Part shown: in pieces, positions 18,189 to 26,573 of the stretch
Numbering within the stretch: position 1 is the first letter of the stretch
Layout: the number at the start of each line of letters is the position of its first letter
Origin: a bacterium
GTDB lineage: Bacteria > Planctomycetota > JAFGQW01
NCBI GenBank assembly: GCA_030426805.1
Contig: JAUHXU010000003.1
Coordinates: 372,001-436,000, forward strand
DNA: 64,000 nt
Reading direction: 5' to 3'
Program-made: the position numbers and the translations under genes
The notes under the pieces: model-generated
The model's input: only the letters and a program-made list of their open reading frames with translations
Database searches by the model: none
What the model was told of the DNA's origin: nothing

Positions 18189-20660
18189 ATGTCCACCCGA
18201 CTCCACCGCCGGTGCGCCGCCGCCCGACTCTTCACCGCCATCGTGATCGCTGCGCTGGGCGCGTCGGCCCAACAGCCGCTCACGCGGATCGCGTTCGGCT
18301 CGTGCGCACGAGAGAACCGGCCGCAACCGATCTGGGAAGCCGTGCACGCGTTCGCGCCCGACGTGTTCGTCTTCGCCGGCGACAACGTCTACAACGACAC
18401 CGACGACCCGGCGGTGATGCGCCGCAAGTGGGCCGCCCTCGACGCCGTCGAGGGCTTCGCGCGGTTGCGCGCGAAGACACCGATCCTCGGTACGTGGGAC
18501 GATCACGACTACGGCGCGGACGACGCCGGCCGCGACTACGCGCAACGCGACGCATCGCAGGCCGCTTTCCTCGACTTCCTGCGCGTCCCGGCCGACTCGC
18601 CACGACGCGCACGCAAGGGCGTCTACCATGCGGAGATCCACGGTCCGCCGGGGCGCCGCGTGCAGGTGATCCTCCTCGACACGCGCTACCACCGCAGCCC
18701 GCTCGAGACGTTCCGCGGCACGAGCAAGCGAAACCGCGCGTATCGGCCGAGCGGCAATCGCGACCAGGCGATGCTCGGCGACGAGCAGTGGACGTGGCTC
18801 GAGGCGCGCTTGCGCGAGCCGGCCGAGCTGCGGCTCATCGTCAGCAGCGTCCAGTTCGTCGCGGGGCAGCACCGCTTCGAGAAGTGGATGAACCTGCCGC
18901 GCGAACGGTCACGCATGCTTCGGCTGATCGACACGACCGGCGCGACCGGCGTCGTCTTCCTGAGCGGCGATCGCCACCACGCCGAGCTGTCGCGGCTCGA
19001 CCGGGGCGAGCGCTATCCGATCTATGACCTGACCGCGAGCGGGCTCAACCAAAGTGCCGCGCCGAAGGCGACGACGCCGGTGCGTGCCGCGGAGCCGAAT
19101 CTGTGGCGGCTCGGCCGCGTCTTCAAGGGACACCACTTCGGCGTGGTCGAGGTGGATTGGGCACGCAAGGATCCGCTCGTGCGGCTGTCGATCCTCGACC
19201 GCGACGGCGCCCGACCGATCGACCACCACATGCGCCTCAGCCACCTCGGACGGCGCGTGCGCGACGAGGGCGAGATCGCGCCCGCCGGCCGCCTGCCGGA
19301 CGGTGTGCGCATCGTGATCGACGGGCGACTCACCGACTGGCCGACCGGCGCGCCGCTCCTGTTCGACGACGACCACCTCTACGTGGCATTCACGTTGCCC
19401 GACGTGCGCTCGATCGGACGCCACCGCTCCACGGTGCGCATCGAACTCGACGTGCTGGACGGCGACGGCGACCCGGGCGCCGACCTCGTCGTCGAATACA
19501 GCCCGCAGACCGAGCGGCGTCGACGTCGTCCGTGGGAACCGGTCATCACCGTGCGCCGCGGGCGCCGGTGGGAACCCGTGCACCAGTTCGAGCAAGCCGG
19601 CTTCCACGGCCTGCCGACCCACGCGGCCGACTCGTTCGAGCTGCGCCTCGACCGACGGTCGCGCGTGCTCCGCTCGATCGGCCTCGACGGAGCGGTGCGA
19701 CTGCGACTGCGCGTCACCGACCGGCGGGGCGCCGAGCCCCCACGTCTGCTCGCCGACGCGACGGCGAGGCTGACCGAGTCGGCCGCACCTGCGTCCGTCC
19801 GCCGCGCGCTGCCGGACCGCGCACCGGGTGCGATCCGCGTCGTCTCGCTCAACGTGCTGTGGTCGAAGCCGCGCGAGAACCCCGCGCCGTTCGGACGCGT
19901 GCTCGGCCGACTCGCCCCGGACATCGTCCTCGTGCAGGAGTGGGATCGCGACCGCTACTCGGCGGGCGAGATCGCCGCGTGGTTCACCGAGCACGTCGAC
20001 TCGAGCGCGAACTGGCAGGCGATGGTGACCGGCGCCACCGACCGCGGCCAGGGTACCGCGGTCGTCACCCGCCATCCGATCGTCGCGCGCGCACCGGCGC
20101 ACCTGCCGGTCGTCGGCGGTCGGTGGGGTTTTCCGATGCGCCTCGCAGCCGCGGCGATCGAAACGCCGGCCGGCGTCGTGCTCGCATCGAGCCTGCACTT
20201 GAAGGCGGCGGGATCCCTCCGCTCGGAAGAGGACGAGCGACGACTCGCCGAAGCGCGCGCGGCGAACGCGCTGCTGCGCGGCATGGCGGCCGCGATCCGA
20301 CCCGCGGCGATCGTCGTCGGCGGCGACCTCAACATCGTCGGCACGCCGGCGGTGTTGCCCGCACTCACCGCACACCTCGACACCGATCGCAGCGCGCTGT
20401 CGGTCGCGACGCCGACGCACGTCGGCGACCCGTCGCTCACCTACACGCACGGGCGCGGCGGCGGCAAGAGCCGACTCGACTACGTCACCTACTCCGACAC
20501 GACGGCAACCGTCACGGCCGCGTTCGTCGTCGACTCGACGATCCTGCCGAAGGGGCTCCGCGAGCATCTCGGCTGGGAGACCGCAGACTCGCACGCGAGC
20601 GACCACTTCCCGGTCGTCGTCGATCTCGCGATCCGCGCGCCCGAACGAATCGGCCGCTGA
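18189..20660 (+). CDS. Secreted PhoD-like phosphatase fused to endonuclease/exonuclease/phosphatase domain
   Basis: An 823-residue exported protein (signal peptide ending near GASAQ). Residues 28-355 form a PhoD-like metallophosphatase: AFGSCARENRPQPIWEAV, FAGDNVYNDTDD, TWDDHDYGADDAG and SGDRHHAEL provide the metal ligands. Residues 365-535 are a beta-rich region like a CBM9/DOMON domain. Residues 545-815 are an EEP-fold hydrolase with SLNVLW, LVQEWDRD, GGDLNI, LDYVTYS and SDHFPVVV. The N-domain removes phosphate from phosphodi- and monoesters; EEP enzymes cleave phosphodiesters. Together they fit phosphate scavenging outside the cytoplasm, which is inference. The start is supported by signal peptide position. 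Confidence 0.88.
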   Translation: MSTRLHRRCAAARLFTAIVIAALGASAQQPLTRIAFGSCARENRPQPIWEAVHAFAPDVFVFAGDNVYNDTDDPAVMRRKWAALDAVEGFARLRAKTPILGTWDDHDYGADDAGRDYAQRDASQAAFLDFLRVPADSPRRARKGVYHAEIHGPPGRRVQVILLDTRYHRSPLETFRGTSKRNRAYRPSGNRDQAMLGDEQWTWLEARLREPAELRLIVSSVQFVAGQHRFEKWMNLPRERSRMLRLIDTTGATGVVFLSGDRHHAELSRLDRGERYPIYDLTASGLNQSAAPKATTPVRAAEPNLWRLGRVFKGHHFGVVEVDWARKDPLVRLSILDRDGARPIDHHMRLSHLGRRVRDEGEIAPAGRLPDGVRIVIDGRLTDWPTGAPLLFDDDHLYVAFTLPDVRSIGRHRSTVRIELDVLDGDGDPGADLVVEYSPQTERRRRRPWEPVITVRRGRRWEPVHQFEQAGFHGLPTHAADSFELRLDRRSRVLRSIGLDGAVRLRLRVTDRRGAEPPRLLADATARLTESAAPASVRRALPDRAPGAIRVVSLNVLWSKPRENPAPFGRVLGRLAPDIVLVQEWDRDRYSAGEIAAWFTEHVDSSANWQAMVTGATDRGQGTAVVTRHPIVARAPAHLPVVGGRWGFPMRLAAAAIETPAGVVLASSLHLKAAGSLRSEEDERRLAEARAANALLRGMAAAIRPAAIVVGGDLNIVGTPAVLPALTAHLDTDRSALSVATPTHVGDPSLTYTHGRGGGKSRLDYVTYSDTTATVTAAFVVDSTILPKGLREHLGWETADSHASDHFPVVVDLAIRAPERIGR

Positions 20661-20692
20661 CCGACGCCACGTCAGCGTTCGATGAAGAACGC
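20655..20692 (+). terminator. Two overlapping hairpins after PhoD-EEP gene
   Basis: CGCTGAC (20655-20661) can pair with GTCAGCG (20671-20677), and GCGTTC (20675-20680) with GAACGC (20687-20692). The two stems share bases and exclude each other. They start at the stop codon of the PhoD-EEP gene and lie upstream of the next gene's start at 20815. No strong T-run follows, so termination is only likely. Confidence 0.35.
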
Positions 20693-20814
20693 GTTAGAAC
20701 CTCCGGTGTGCGCCCTCGCGCCTTGAATCGCCGCGACCCGATGCGCGAGATGCGCGTGGATCGCCGTGCGTTCACGGCGAGATGACAGGCCCCCTTGCGA
20801 CTCGGAGGAACCCG

Positions 20815-22083
20815 ATGAAACTCGCTCGACTCGCGAGCGCTGCGCTGCTGCTCGGCGCGCTCCCGCTCACCGCACAGAACCACCCGGAGACGTTCATTCT
20901 CAGCGGCTCGAGCATCCAGATGCTCACCGGCACCGGCACGGTGACGACGCTGATCAACAACCCGGGCTCGGCCCACGGCGTCGCGATGGACGTCGACAAC
21001 AAGAACGTCCTGTTCGGCGTCACCGCGACGAACACGACCGTCCCCGCGATCGGCTTGTTCAGCCTCGACCCGAACACCGGCACCTACACGACCGTCGTCA
21101 CCGACACGGCACTGTCCGCCGAGGTCACCGAGGTGATCGTCGACGGCCAGGGCGACTACATCGTCGGCGGCGAGGGCGCGACCGGCTACGGCGTCTACCG
21201 CGTGCGCGGCGGCTCGGTCATCGGCACGATCTTCACGACGCTCGCGAGCGGCGTGACCGGCTCGGTCACCGGCGGCCTGATCCAGGACATCGATGACGGC
21301 GACTTCGTCCTGCAGCTCTTCGGCGGCAGCGGCCCGCACGCGCTGATCAAGGTCGCGGCCGACGGCGGCGCGGTCACGTCGATCCTCGCGCTGCCCAACG
21401 GCCCGCGCTACGACTTCGCGCAGAGCTACGCGACCGGCAACTACCTCGTCGGTGCGAACGACTCGAGCGTCGGCATCCTCTACGAGGTGACGAAGGCGGG
21501 CGGCGTGACGACCGCGACGACGCTCACGAACCGCTTCGCGTTCAACGTCCCGACCGCAGACCGTCAGAGCGCCGCGGCACCCCGACTCATCCACCCCTAC
21601 ATCGGCGACATCCACTACACGGACATGTCGACGTTCACGGTCACGTCGGTCGCCGTCAGCGGCAGCTCGGTCTCGCCGCGCGGCATGACGGTCTACCAGA
21701 GCCGCAACATCCAGCCGGTGCGCACCGGCGCCGGCACGTGGACGATCCGCTACAGCTTCCCCGGCGACGCCGGCAAGGGGCTGCTGTCGTGCGCGTCGCT
21801 GCTCGGCGTGCGTCCCGGCGTGACGCTCGCCGACGGCCGGACGATCCGCTTCAACTTCGACGGCCTCGCCTACGTGTCGCTCGCCGGCGCCGCGGCGCCG
21901 TACTTCACCGGCAGCCCGACGTTCCTCGACGGATCCGGCGAGGCGACCGGCGGGATCGACGTGACGTCGCTGCCGACCGGCCTCGACTTCGTGATCCACA
22001 TCATCGCGGTCGTCGTCGACGGCGCGGCGCCGCTCGGCGTCGGTGCGATCGCCGACCCGGTCGTGCTGCGCATCACGACGTAG
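20815..22083 (+). CDS. Secreted propeller-like protein with shared C-terminal module
   Basis: A 422-residue exported protein; ATG 20815 has GGAGGA five to six bases upstream and a signal peptide ending at LTAQ. The central part is a beta-propeller-like chain (FSLDPNTGTYTTVVTDTAL, VTEVIVDGQGDYIVGGEG, LIQDIDDGDFVLQLFGG). Residues from about 300 form the module also found in the proteins at 6008 and 36293 (IRYSFPGDAGKGLL, GRTIRFNFDGLAYVSL, FLDGSGEATGGIDV, VIHIIAVVVDG). Function unknown; probably an extracellular or periplasmic structural protein. Few cysteines, many Thr and Gly. Confidence 0.78.
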   Translation: MKLARLASAALLLGALPLTAQNHPETFILSGSSIQMLTGTGTVTTLINNPGSAHGVAMDVDNKNVLFGVTATNTTVPAIGLFSLDPNTGTYTTVVTDTALSAEVTEVIVDGQGDYIVGGEGATGYGVYRVRGGSVIGTIFTTLASGVTGSVTGGLIQDIDDGDFVLQLFGGSGPHALIKVAADGGAVTSILALPNGPRYDFAQSYATGNYLVGANDSSVGILYEVTKAGGVTTATTLTNRFAFNVPTADRQSAAAPRLIHPYIGDIHYTDMSTFTVTSVAVSGSSVSPRGMTVYQSRNIQPVRTGAGTWTIRYSFPGDAGKGLLSCASLLGVRPGVTLADGRTIRFNFDGLAYVSLAGAAAPYFTGSPTFLDGSGEATGGIDVTSLPTGLDFVIHIIAVVVDGAAPLGVGAIADPVVLRITT

Positions 22084-22106
22084 CCACCGGCCACCGATCG
22101 GAATCA

Positions 22107-22138
22107 CGTCGGCGCGCGGCGATCACCGCGCGCCGACG
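22107..22138. terminator. Strong inverted repeat between convergent genes
   Basis: A 13-bp perfect stem (C plus GTCGGCGCGCGG at 22108-22119, pairing with CCGCGCGCCGAC at 22126-22137 and G) with a 6-base loop. It begins 24 bp after the propeller-like gene stop, and its loop holds the stop codon of the signal peptidase gene on the other strand. This placement fits a two-way terminator without a T-run. Confidence 0.55.
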
Positions 22139-22845
22139 ACGCCCCAGCGCCCCCAACGATCGGCCGGCCAGAACACGTACGCCGCGCGACCGACGACGTC
22201 GCCGAGCGGCACGAACCCGAAGTGGCGGCTGTCGTGCGAGTTCGACCGCGCATCGCCGAGCACGAAGCAGTGCCCCGGCGGCACGACCGCATCACCCGCG
22301 GGCACCCGATCGCCCGGCAACGCGACGACGCGCTTGACCCAGTGCTGCGCACGATTGCCCGGGGCGCGGAAACAGACGACGTCGCCGCGACGCACCGCAT
22401 CGCGACCGAGTTTCGTCACGAGCACGCGATCGCCGGCGACGAGCGTCGGCGCCATGCTGCCGGCCGCGATCTCGAACGCCTCCACTGCCGACGCGCGGAC
22501 GAGCCAGCCGGTCACCGCGGGATACGTCACGCCGACCGCGATGAACAGCGCGACGAGCGCCCACGACGGCTCGAGCGCGCCGCCACCGCCACGAGCGACC
22601 CACCATGCGTGCGCGGCACCACCGACGTAGAGCGCGACGAGCGCAGCCGCGCCTGCGCCGAGCATTGCGAGCGCAACGGTCGACGTCGGTAGCGCAGCCG
22701 CTGCGAGCGCGACGGCCGGAAACAGCAGCGACACGAGAAACAGGACGAGGCCGACGCGAAGCCGGCCGGCGTAGACATGGCCGAGACCGGTGCAGAACAG
22801 CGACAGCACGAACGCGAGCCACGGGCGAGGCGCGGAGTGGATCAT
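22123..22845 (-). CDS. Signal peptidase I with multi-span N-terminus
   Basis: A 240-residue membrane serine protease of the type I signal peptidase family. Catalytic Ser130 is in box B (AGSMAPTLVAGDRV), Lys171 in HWVKRVVALPGDRV, and the C-terminal box GDARSNSHDSRHFG is present. It would cleave signal peptides at the outer face of the inner membrane. The first 115 residues hold about four membrane segments, where the usual enzyme has one or two; LGHVYAGRLRVGL there resembles a TM2-type motif. ATG 22845 overlaps the stop of the upstream small gene as ATGA; a longer open frame upstream is an artefact of GC bias. Confidence 0.9.
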   Translation of the reverse strand: MIHSAPRPWLAFVLSLFCTGLGHVYAGRLRVGLVLFLVSLLFPAVALAAAALPTSTVALAMLGAGAAALVALYVGGAAHAWWVARGGGGALEPSWALVALFIAVGVTYPAVTGWLVRASAVEAFEIAAGSMAPTLVAGDRVLVTKLGRDAVRRGDVVCFRAPGNRAQHWVKRVVALPGDRVPAGDAVVPPGHCFVLGDARSNSHDSRHFGFVPLGDVVGRAAYVFWPADRWGRWGVVGAR

Positions 22846-23051
22846 GGCAAGAGCACCGAGAGGGACTGTGCGAGACGGTATGCGAGCGCGAGCCCGCCCA
22901 GGGCCGACAACCCGAGGCGGACCGGCACGCGATCCCACCGGGAAGGCGACGGATCCTGCGCCACCGAGTCGAGCACGCGGGTCGTGAACGACGGCGACGG
23001 TTCGGGTGCGCGGCGCGCCGCGCGCCACACGTCGTAGCGATCGTCGGTCAT
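22842..23051 (-). CDS. Small single-pass membrane protein, possible anti-sigma factor
   Basis: A 69-residue product: a charged cytoplasmic part (MTDDRYDVWRAARRAPEPSPSF, TTRVLDSVAQDPS) and one hydrophobic C-terminal segment (LGLSALGGLALAYRLAQSLSVLL). It lies between an ECF sigma factor gene and signal peptidase I, joined by ATGA overlaps on both sides. Position and topology suggest a membrane-bound regulator of the sigma factor, but the zinc-binding anti-sigma motif is absent, so this is inference. Confidence 0.62.
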   Translation of the reverse strand: MTDDRYDVWRAARRAPEPSPSFTTRVLDSVAQDPSPSRWDRVPVRLGLSALGGLALAYRLAQSLSVLLP

Positions 23052-23581
23052 CGGGTTCCTCCGAGTCGGGTCTCGAGCGCTTGGCGGAGCGACGCGCGTG
23101 CGCGGGCGACGCGCGACTTCACGGTGCCGATCGCGACGCCCTCGATCACGGCGATCTCGGCGTGCGGCAGCGCCTCCAGTTCGGCGAGCACGAACGCGGT
23201 CCGCTGGTGCAGCGGCAGCGCGGCGAGCGCGGCGTCGAGCGCGCGGAATGCCTCGTCCGCTTCGGCGCGAACATCCGGGCCGTCGGCGTGCGTCGGTTCG
23301 TGCTGGAGCGACTGCGGTCGCTGTCGACGAAGCCGGTTGATACACCCGTTGCGTACGATACGCAGCAGCCAGGAGCGAAACGCACCGCGCGCGGCGTCGA
23401 ACGACGAAAGGCGCTCGAATGCACTGACGAAAGCGTCGTGCGCGGCCTCCTCGGCATCGTCCCGGTCGGGCAGCATCGCCCGCGCGAGCGCGAATGCGTC
23501 GGTCCGATAGCGGTCGACGAGCACCGCGAACGCGTCGCGATCCCCGCCGAGCACCCGGTCGATGGCAGCTCCGTCATCCAT
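23048..23581 (-). CDS. ECF-type RNA polymerase sigma factor (RpoE-like)
   Basis: A 177-residue sigma factor with region 2 (VLVDRYRTDAFALARAMLPDRDDAEEAAHDAFVSAFERL, FRSWLLRIVRNGCINRLRR) and region 4 (LPLHQRTAFVLAELEALPHAEIAVIEGVAIGTVKSRVARARASLRQAL). This is the common RpoE-like class. It heads a three-gene unit with the small membrane protein and signal peptidase I. A possible autoregulated promoter lies just upstream of the ATG at 23581. Confidence 0.9.
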   Translation of the reverse strand: MDDGAAIDRVLGGDRDAFAVLVDRYRTDAFALARAMLPDRDDAEEAAHDAFVSAFERLSSFDAARGAFRSWLLRIVRNGCINRLRRQRPQSLQHEPTHADGPDVRAEADEAFRALDAALAALPLHQRTAFVLAELEALPHAEIAVIEGVAIGTVKSRVARARASLRQALETRLGGTR

Positions 23582-23590
23582 CGCCGGCCC

Positions 23591-23616
23591 TTACACGTGA
23601 GTGCCTCGGAGGTTCC
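23591..23616 (-). promoter_or_regulatory. Candidate ECF-type promoter
   Basis: On the minus strand GGAACC (complement of 23611-23616) is followed after 14 bases by GTGTAA (complement of 23591-23596). GGAAC-type -35 elements are typical of RpoE-like sigma factors. The -10-like element ends nine bases before the sigma ATG, so the transcript would have almost no leader. Speculative. Confidence 0.3.
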
Positions 23617-23874
23617 CACCAAACGAGCGACGCCGCGAGTTTCTCCTTGCCCGATCGGCGAGTAGCGTCTTTCATCATGCCCGAAGGACCATCGAAACAT
23701 GACGCCAGCCAAGCCCCGCTGGCGTCGCCCGCGCTCGTAACACGCGCTCACTCGCGCTGACACGGGCCCCGGCGACGCCCCTCGCCCACCCCCGCCGCCC
23801 GTGTGCTTCTCGTTTCGACCCCCTCGGGTCGGGCCGCCGGCGGTCGCCGCGTCTTCAGCGAGAGTTTCGATCCG

Positions 23875-25323
23875 ATGGCCTCCTCCGAACGACATTCCCT
23901 CCGCGACTCGATCCGCGCCGCACTCCGCGGTGAATCCCACGACTACACCAGCGGCAGCACCACGCGGGCCGTCTGGCTCCTCGCGATCCCGATGATGCTC
24001 GAGATGGCGATGGAGAGCGTCTTCGCGATCTGCGACATCTACTTCGTCACGTGGCTGGGCGATCCGGCGGTCGCCGCGGTCGGCCTCACCGAGTCGATGA
24101 TCACGATCGTCTACGCGATCGCGGTCGGCTTCTCGATGGCGACGACGGCGCTCGTCTCCCGCCGCATCGGCGAGAAGAACGTCGCCGGTGCCGAAGCCGC
24201 TGCCCGCCAAGCGATCCTGATCGGCTTGTGTTTCGGTGGCACGATCGGGCTCGGCGGCGCGTTCTTCGCCCGCGATCTGCTCGGGCTGATGGGCGCGTCC
24301 GACGAGGTGATCGACGTCGGGCACGGCTTCACGTCGGTGCTGCTCGGCACGAACGTCGTGATCATGCTGCTGTTCATCCAGAACGCGATCTTCCGCGGGG
24401 CGGGGGACGCGGTGGTCGCGATGCGATCGCTGTGGCTCGCCAACGCGATCAACATCGTGCTCGATCCGTGCCTGATCTTCGGCTGGGGTCCGTTCCCCGA
24501 GATGGGCGTGACCGGCGCGGCCGTCGCGACGACGATCGGACGCGGCAGCGGCGTCGCGTACCAGTATTGGATGCTGCGGCGCGGACATGGACGCGTCGGC
24601 CTCGGGCATTCGCGCTTCGCGTTCGACTGGCCGGTGATGCGGCAGCTCCTGCGGCTGTCGGTCGGCGGTGTCACGCAGTACCTGATCGCGACCGCGAGCT
24701 GGGTCGCGCTGATGCGCCTGATGGCGAACTTCGGCGACCAGGCGGTCGCGGGCTACACGATCGCGGTGCGGATCATCATCTTCGCGCTGCTGCCGTCGTG
24801 GGGGCTGTCGAACGCTGCGACGACGATGGTCGGCCAGAACCTCGGCGCGCGACGACCGGATCGAGCAGAGGAGGCGGTGTGGATCACCGGCCGGATCAAC
24901 AGCGCGCTGCTCGCCTGCGTGACGGTCGTGTTCGTGTCGCTCGCCGGACCGCTCGTGTCGATCTTCACCCAGGAACCCGAAACGCTACGGCACGGCACGA
25001 ACGCGCTGCGGATCATCAGCCTCGGTTACGTGTTCTACGCCTGGGGCATGGTGCTCGCGAACGCGTTCAACGGCGCCGGCGACACGATGACGCCGACGCG
25101 CATCAACCTGCTGTGCTTCTGGCTCTTCGAGATTCCGTGCGCGTGGCTGCTGTCGCAGTCGATCGGCCCGAACGGCGTGTTCTGGTCGGTCGCGATCGCC
25201 GAGACACTGCTCGCCGTCGTCGCGGTGACGGTGTTCCGGCGGGGCAGCTGGCGGACGAAGGGCCTCCCCGACGAGTCGCCGGACGAATCGTCGGAGGAGC
25301 CCGCGCCGTCGGTCACGTCGTGA
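23875..25323 (+). CDS. MATE-family multidrug/cation efflux transporter
   Basis: A 482-residue integral membrane protein of the MATE family with about 12 spans in two halves. The N-half begins WLLAIPMMLEMAMESVFAICDIYFVTWLG, with later AVGFSMATTALVSRRIGEKN, FRGAGDAVVAMRSL and TGAAVATTIGRG; the C-half includes LSVGGVTQYLIATASWVAL, TMVGQNLGARRPDRAEEA and FNGAGDTMTPTRINLL. Members export drugs or metabolites by Na+ or H+ exchange. ATG 23875 is chosen over earlier starts because it directly precedes the soluble N-terminus typical of the family. A strong hairpin follows the stop. Confidence 0.92.
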   Translation: MASSERHSLRDSIRAALRGESHDYTSGSTTRAVWLLAIPMMLEMAMESVFAICDIYFVTWLGDPAVAAVGLTESMITIVYAIAVGFSMATTALVSRRIGEKNVAGAEAAARQAILIGLCFGGTIGLGGAFFARDLLGLMGASDEVIDVGHGFTSVLLGTNVVIMLLFIQNAIFRGAGDAVVAMRSLWLANAINIVLDPCLIFGWGPFPEMGVTGAAVATTIGRGSGVAYQYWMLRRGHGRVGLGHSRFAFDWPVMRQLLRLSVGGVTQYLIATASWVALMRLMANFGDQAVAGYTIAVRIIIFALLPSWGLSNAATTMVGQNLGARRPDRAEEAVWITGRINSALLACVTVVFVSLAGPLVSIFTQEPETLRHGTNALRIISLGYVFYAWGMVLANAFNGAGDTMTPTRINLLCFWLFEIPCAWLLSQSIGPNGVFWSVAIAETLLAVVAVTVFRRGSWRTKGLPDESPDESSEEPAPSVTS

Positions 25324-25843
25324 CGAGCGCGGCCGCGAAAGCGGCCGCGTCGTCGTCGCCGAGATCGGGCGTGAAGTGTCGGGCGCGCGCGACGACGTCG
25401 GTCGTCTCCAGATAGTCGGCCGCGCAACGCGCGTGAATGAAGCCGGACGGCTCGAAGCGCACTTCGTCGAAGTAGACGAGCCGGATCCGCCACGCGTCCT
25501 TCTCGATCATCTCGCGACACTGCCGGCAGCGCGCGCGACCGGTCGGCGCCCGCTCGGCGCCGTCGACGCGCGGCGCGCGGCGGTGCTGGATCCCGTCGTC
25601 GACGATCGTGGCGAGCCCCTCGCGGTCGGGCACGTCGGCGGCATCGTCCAGGACCTCGCGGAAGGAGGCCGGCCGCTTGTATGCGGCGCAGACGAGGTGA
25701 AACCAGAGCGTCATTTCGCCGTCGCCGTCGCCATACGGATTCGGGAGTCGCTCGCCGAAGCGCAGCTCCCCCTTCGCGATCGCCGCGCCGCAACCCCGGC
25801 ACTTCGCCCGCCCACTCGATGCCGGCTCGATCACATGACCCAT
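25313..25843 (-). CDS. Protein with two PARP-type zinc fingers
   Basis: A 176-residue protein. Residues 15-52 fit the PARP zinc-finger spacing exactly: Cys15-X2-Cys18-X30-His49-X2-Cys52, with SGRAKCRGCGAAIAKGELRFG as the typical start. A second copy is at Cys106-X2-Cys109-X27-His137-X2-Cys140 (TGRARCRQCREMIEKDAWRI). No ADP-ribosyltransferase domain is present. In eukaryotes these fingers bind broken DNA ends. ATG 25843 has a perfect AGGAGGT site seven bases upstream. It is convergent with the MATE gene and overlaps its end by 11 bp. A DNA-damage role is inference. Confidence 0.82.
   Translation of the reverse strand: MGHVIEPASSGRAKCRGCGAAIAKGELRFGERLPNPYGDGDGEMTLWFHLVCAAYKRPASFREVLDDAADVPDREGLATIVDDGIQHRRAPRVDGAERAPTGRARCRQCREMIEKDAWRIRLVYFDEVRFEPSGFIHARCAADYLETTDVVARARHFTPDLGDDDAAAFAAALVTT
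25323..25353. terminator. GC hairpin with GAAA tetraloop after MATE gene
   Basis: CGCGGCCGC (25328-25336), loop GAAA, GCGGCCGCG (25341-25349): a perfect 9-bp stem closed by a very stable tetraloop on the plus strand. ACGA and TCGT extend it by four pairs past a one-base bulge. It starts at the stop of the MATE gene and lies inside the last codons of the opposing zinc-finger gene (Asp/Ala-rich end). A terminator or 3'-end protector for the MATE mRNA. Confidence 0.5.
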
Positions 25844-26264
25844 CGCCACCTCCTGCCGGGTTTCGGAACGTGCATTCGCGGATACGATAGGAAGTTCTTC
25901 AACCGCCGAACAGACGGATACGGCACCCGCACTGAAGGTGAAGCGGTTGGAGGCGGGGTTACCCCGGTTGTGCAACAGCCGCAACCGGATCACGAAACCA
26001 AAAGAGCAGCCCCGATGTCTCCCAACCGTGAGTTGATCGAAGCCCGACACTACTTGCACGTTTCGGCAGCCGTCGTCTTCGTGGCGTGCGAGTACCGGGG
26101 CCCGTTCCGAGTGCTATGCCGGTTCGCGGTGCATGTCGTTGTGCCGAACTCGGATCACGGCCGGAACGGTTGGACCTTGTTGCCGGGCTCGGTTTCCCGA
26201 AGGTGACCGCAGATCCTGCCACTCCGGGAAGCCCTCCCTGTTGCCCCTTGAGTCGCCGCTGCGC
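25844..26264. other. Gene-free stretch before toxin-antitoxin unit
   Basis: About 420 bp with no convincing gene on either strand. The third-position GC bias seen everywhere else is lost, and the base composition is lower in GC than its surroundings. The first bases hold the ribosome binding site and upstream region of the zinc-finger gene. I see no transposase remnant, no terminal repeats and no tRNA. It may be old inserted or decayed DNA that came with the toxin-antitoxin pair. Confidence 0.5.
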
Positions 26265-26293
26265 TTGACCGATATTACCAAAATATGGTAACA
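26265..26293 (+). promoter_or_regulatory. Promoter and operator of the toxin-antitoxin pair
   Basis: TTGACC (26265-26270) is followed after 17 bases by GTAACA (26288-26293). Between and across them lies a perfect inverted repeat TTACCA-N5-TGGTAA (26275-26291), AT-rich in an otherwise GC-rich region. Ribbon-helix-helix antitoxins bind such palindromes to repress their own operon, so this is the probable operator. Two Shine-Dalgarno-like sites follow (26297-26303 and 26309-26313). Confidence 0.6.
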
Positions 26294-26321
26294 CTCGAGG
26301 AGGCAGACAGGAGCACCAACC

Positions 26322-26573
26322 ATGGGCAAGAACACCAGCATCAGCCTCGGGGACCACTTCGAGGATTACGTGGCCGCGCAGGTCGAGTCCGGACGGTTCG
26401 GGAACCGCAGCGAGGTCATCCGCGACGCCCTGCGCGACCACGAGGAGAAACAGCGCAAGATCGAGGCGTTGCGGCAAGCACTGATCGAGGGCGAAGAGAG
26501 TGGGCCTTACAAGCCGTTCGACATGGACGAAGTGATCGCATCGGCACGGCAGAAGGCAGGCCTGGATGCGTGA
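26322..26573 (+). CDS. parD: ParD-like ribbon-helix-helix antitoxin
   Basis: An 83-residue protein of the ParD/CopG-type antitoxin class. The N-terminus holds the DNA-binding ribbon and helices (KNTSISLGDHFEDYVAAQV, ESGRFGNRSEVIRDALRDHEEKQRKI), the C-terminus a toxin-binding tail (ALIEGEESG, DMDEVIASARQKAG). It neutralises the toxin encoded next and represses the pair through the upstream palindrome. ATG 26322 follows AGGAG by eight bases. The gene overlaps the toxin gene by 8 bp. Confidence 0.88.
   Translation: MGKNTSISLGDHFEDYVAAQVESGRFGNRSEVIRDALRDHEEKQRKIEALRQALIEGEESGPYKPFDMDEVIASARQKAGLDA

Noticed and set aside
25844..26264. Integron attC-like site near the toxin-antitoxin pair
   Set aside because: Cassette-borne ParDE is common, but I could not find the paired core sites that define attC.
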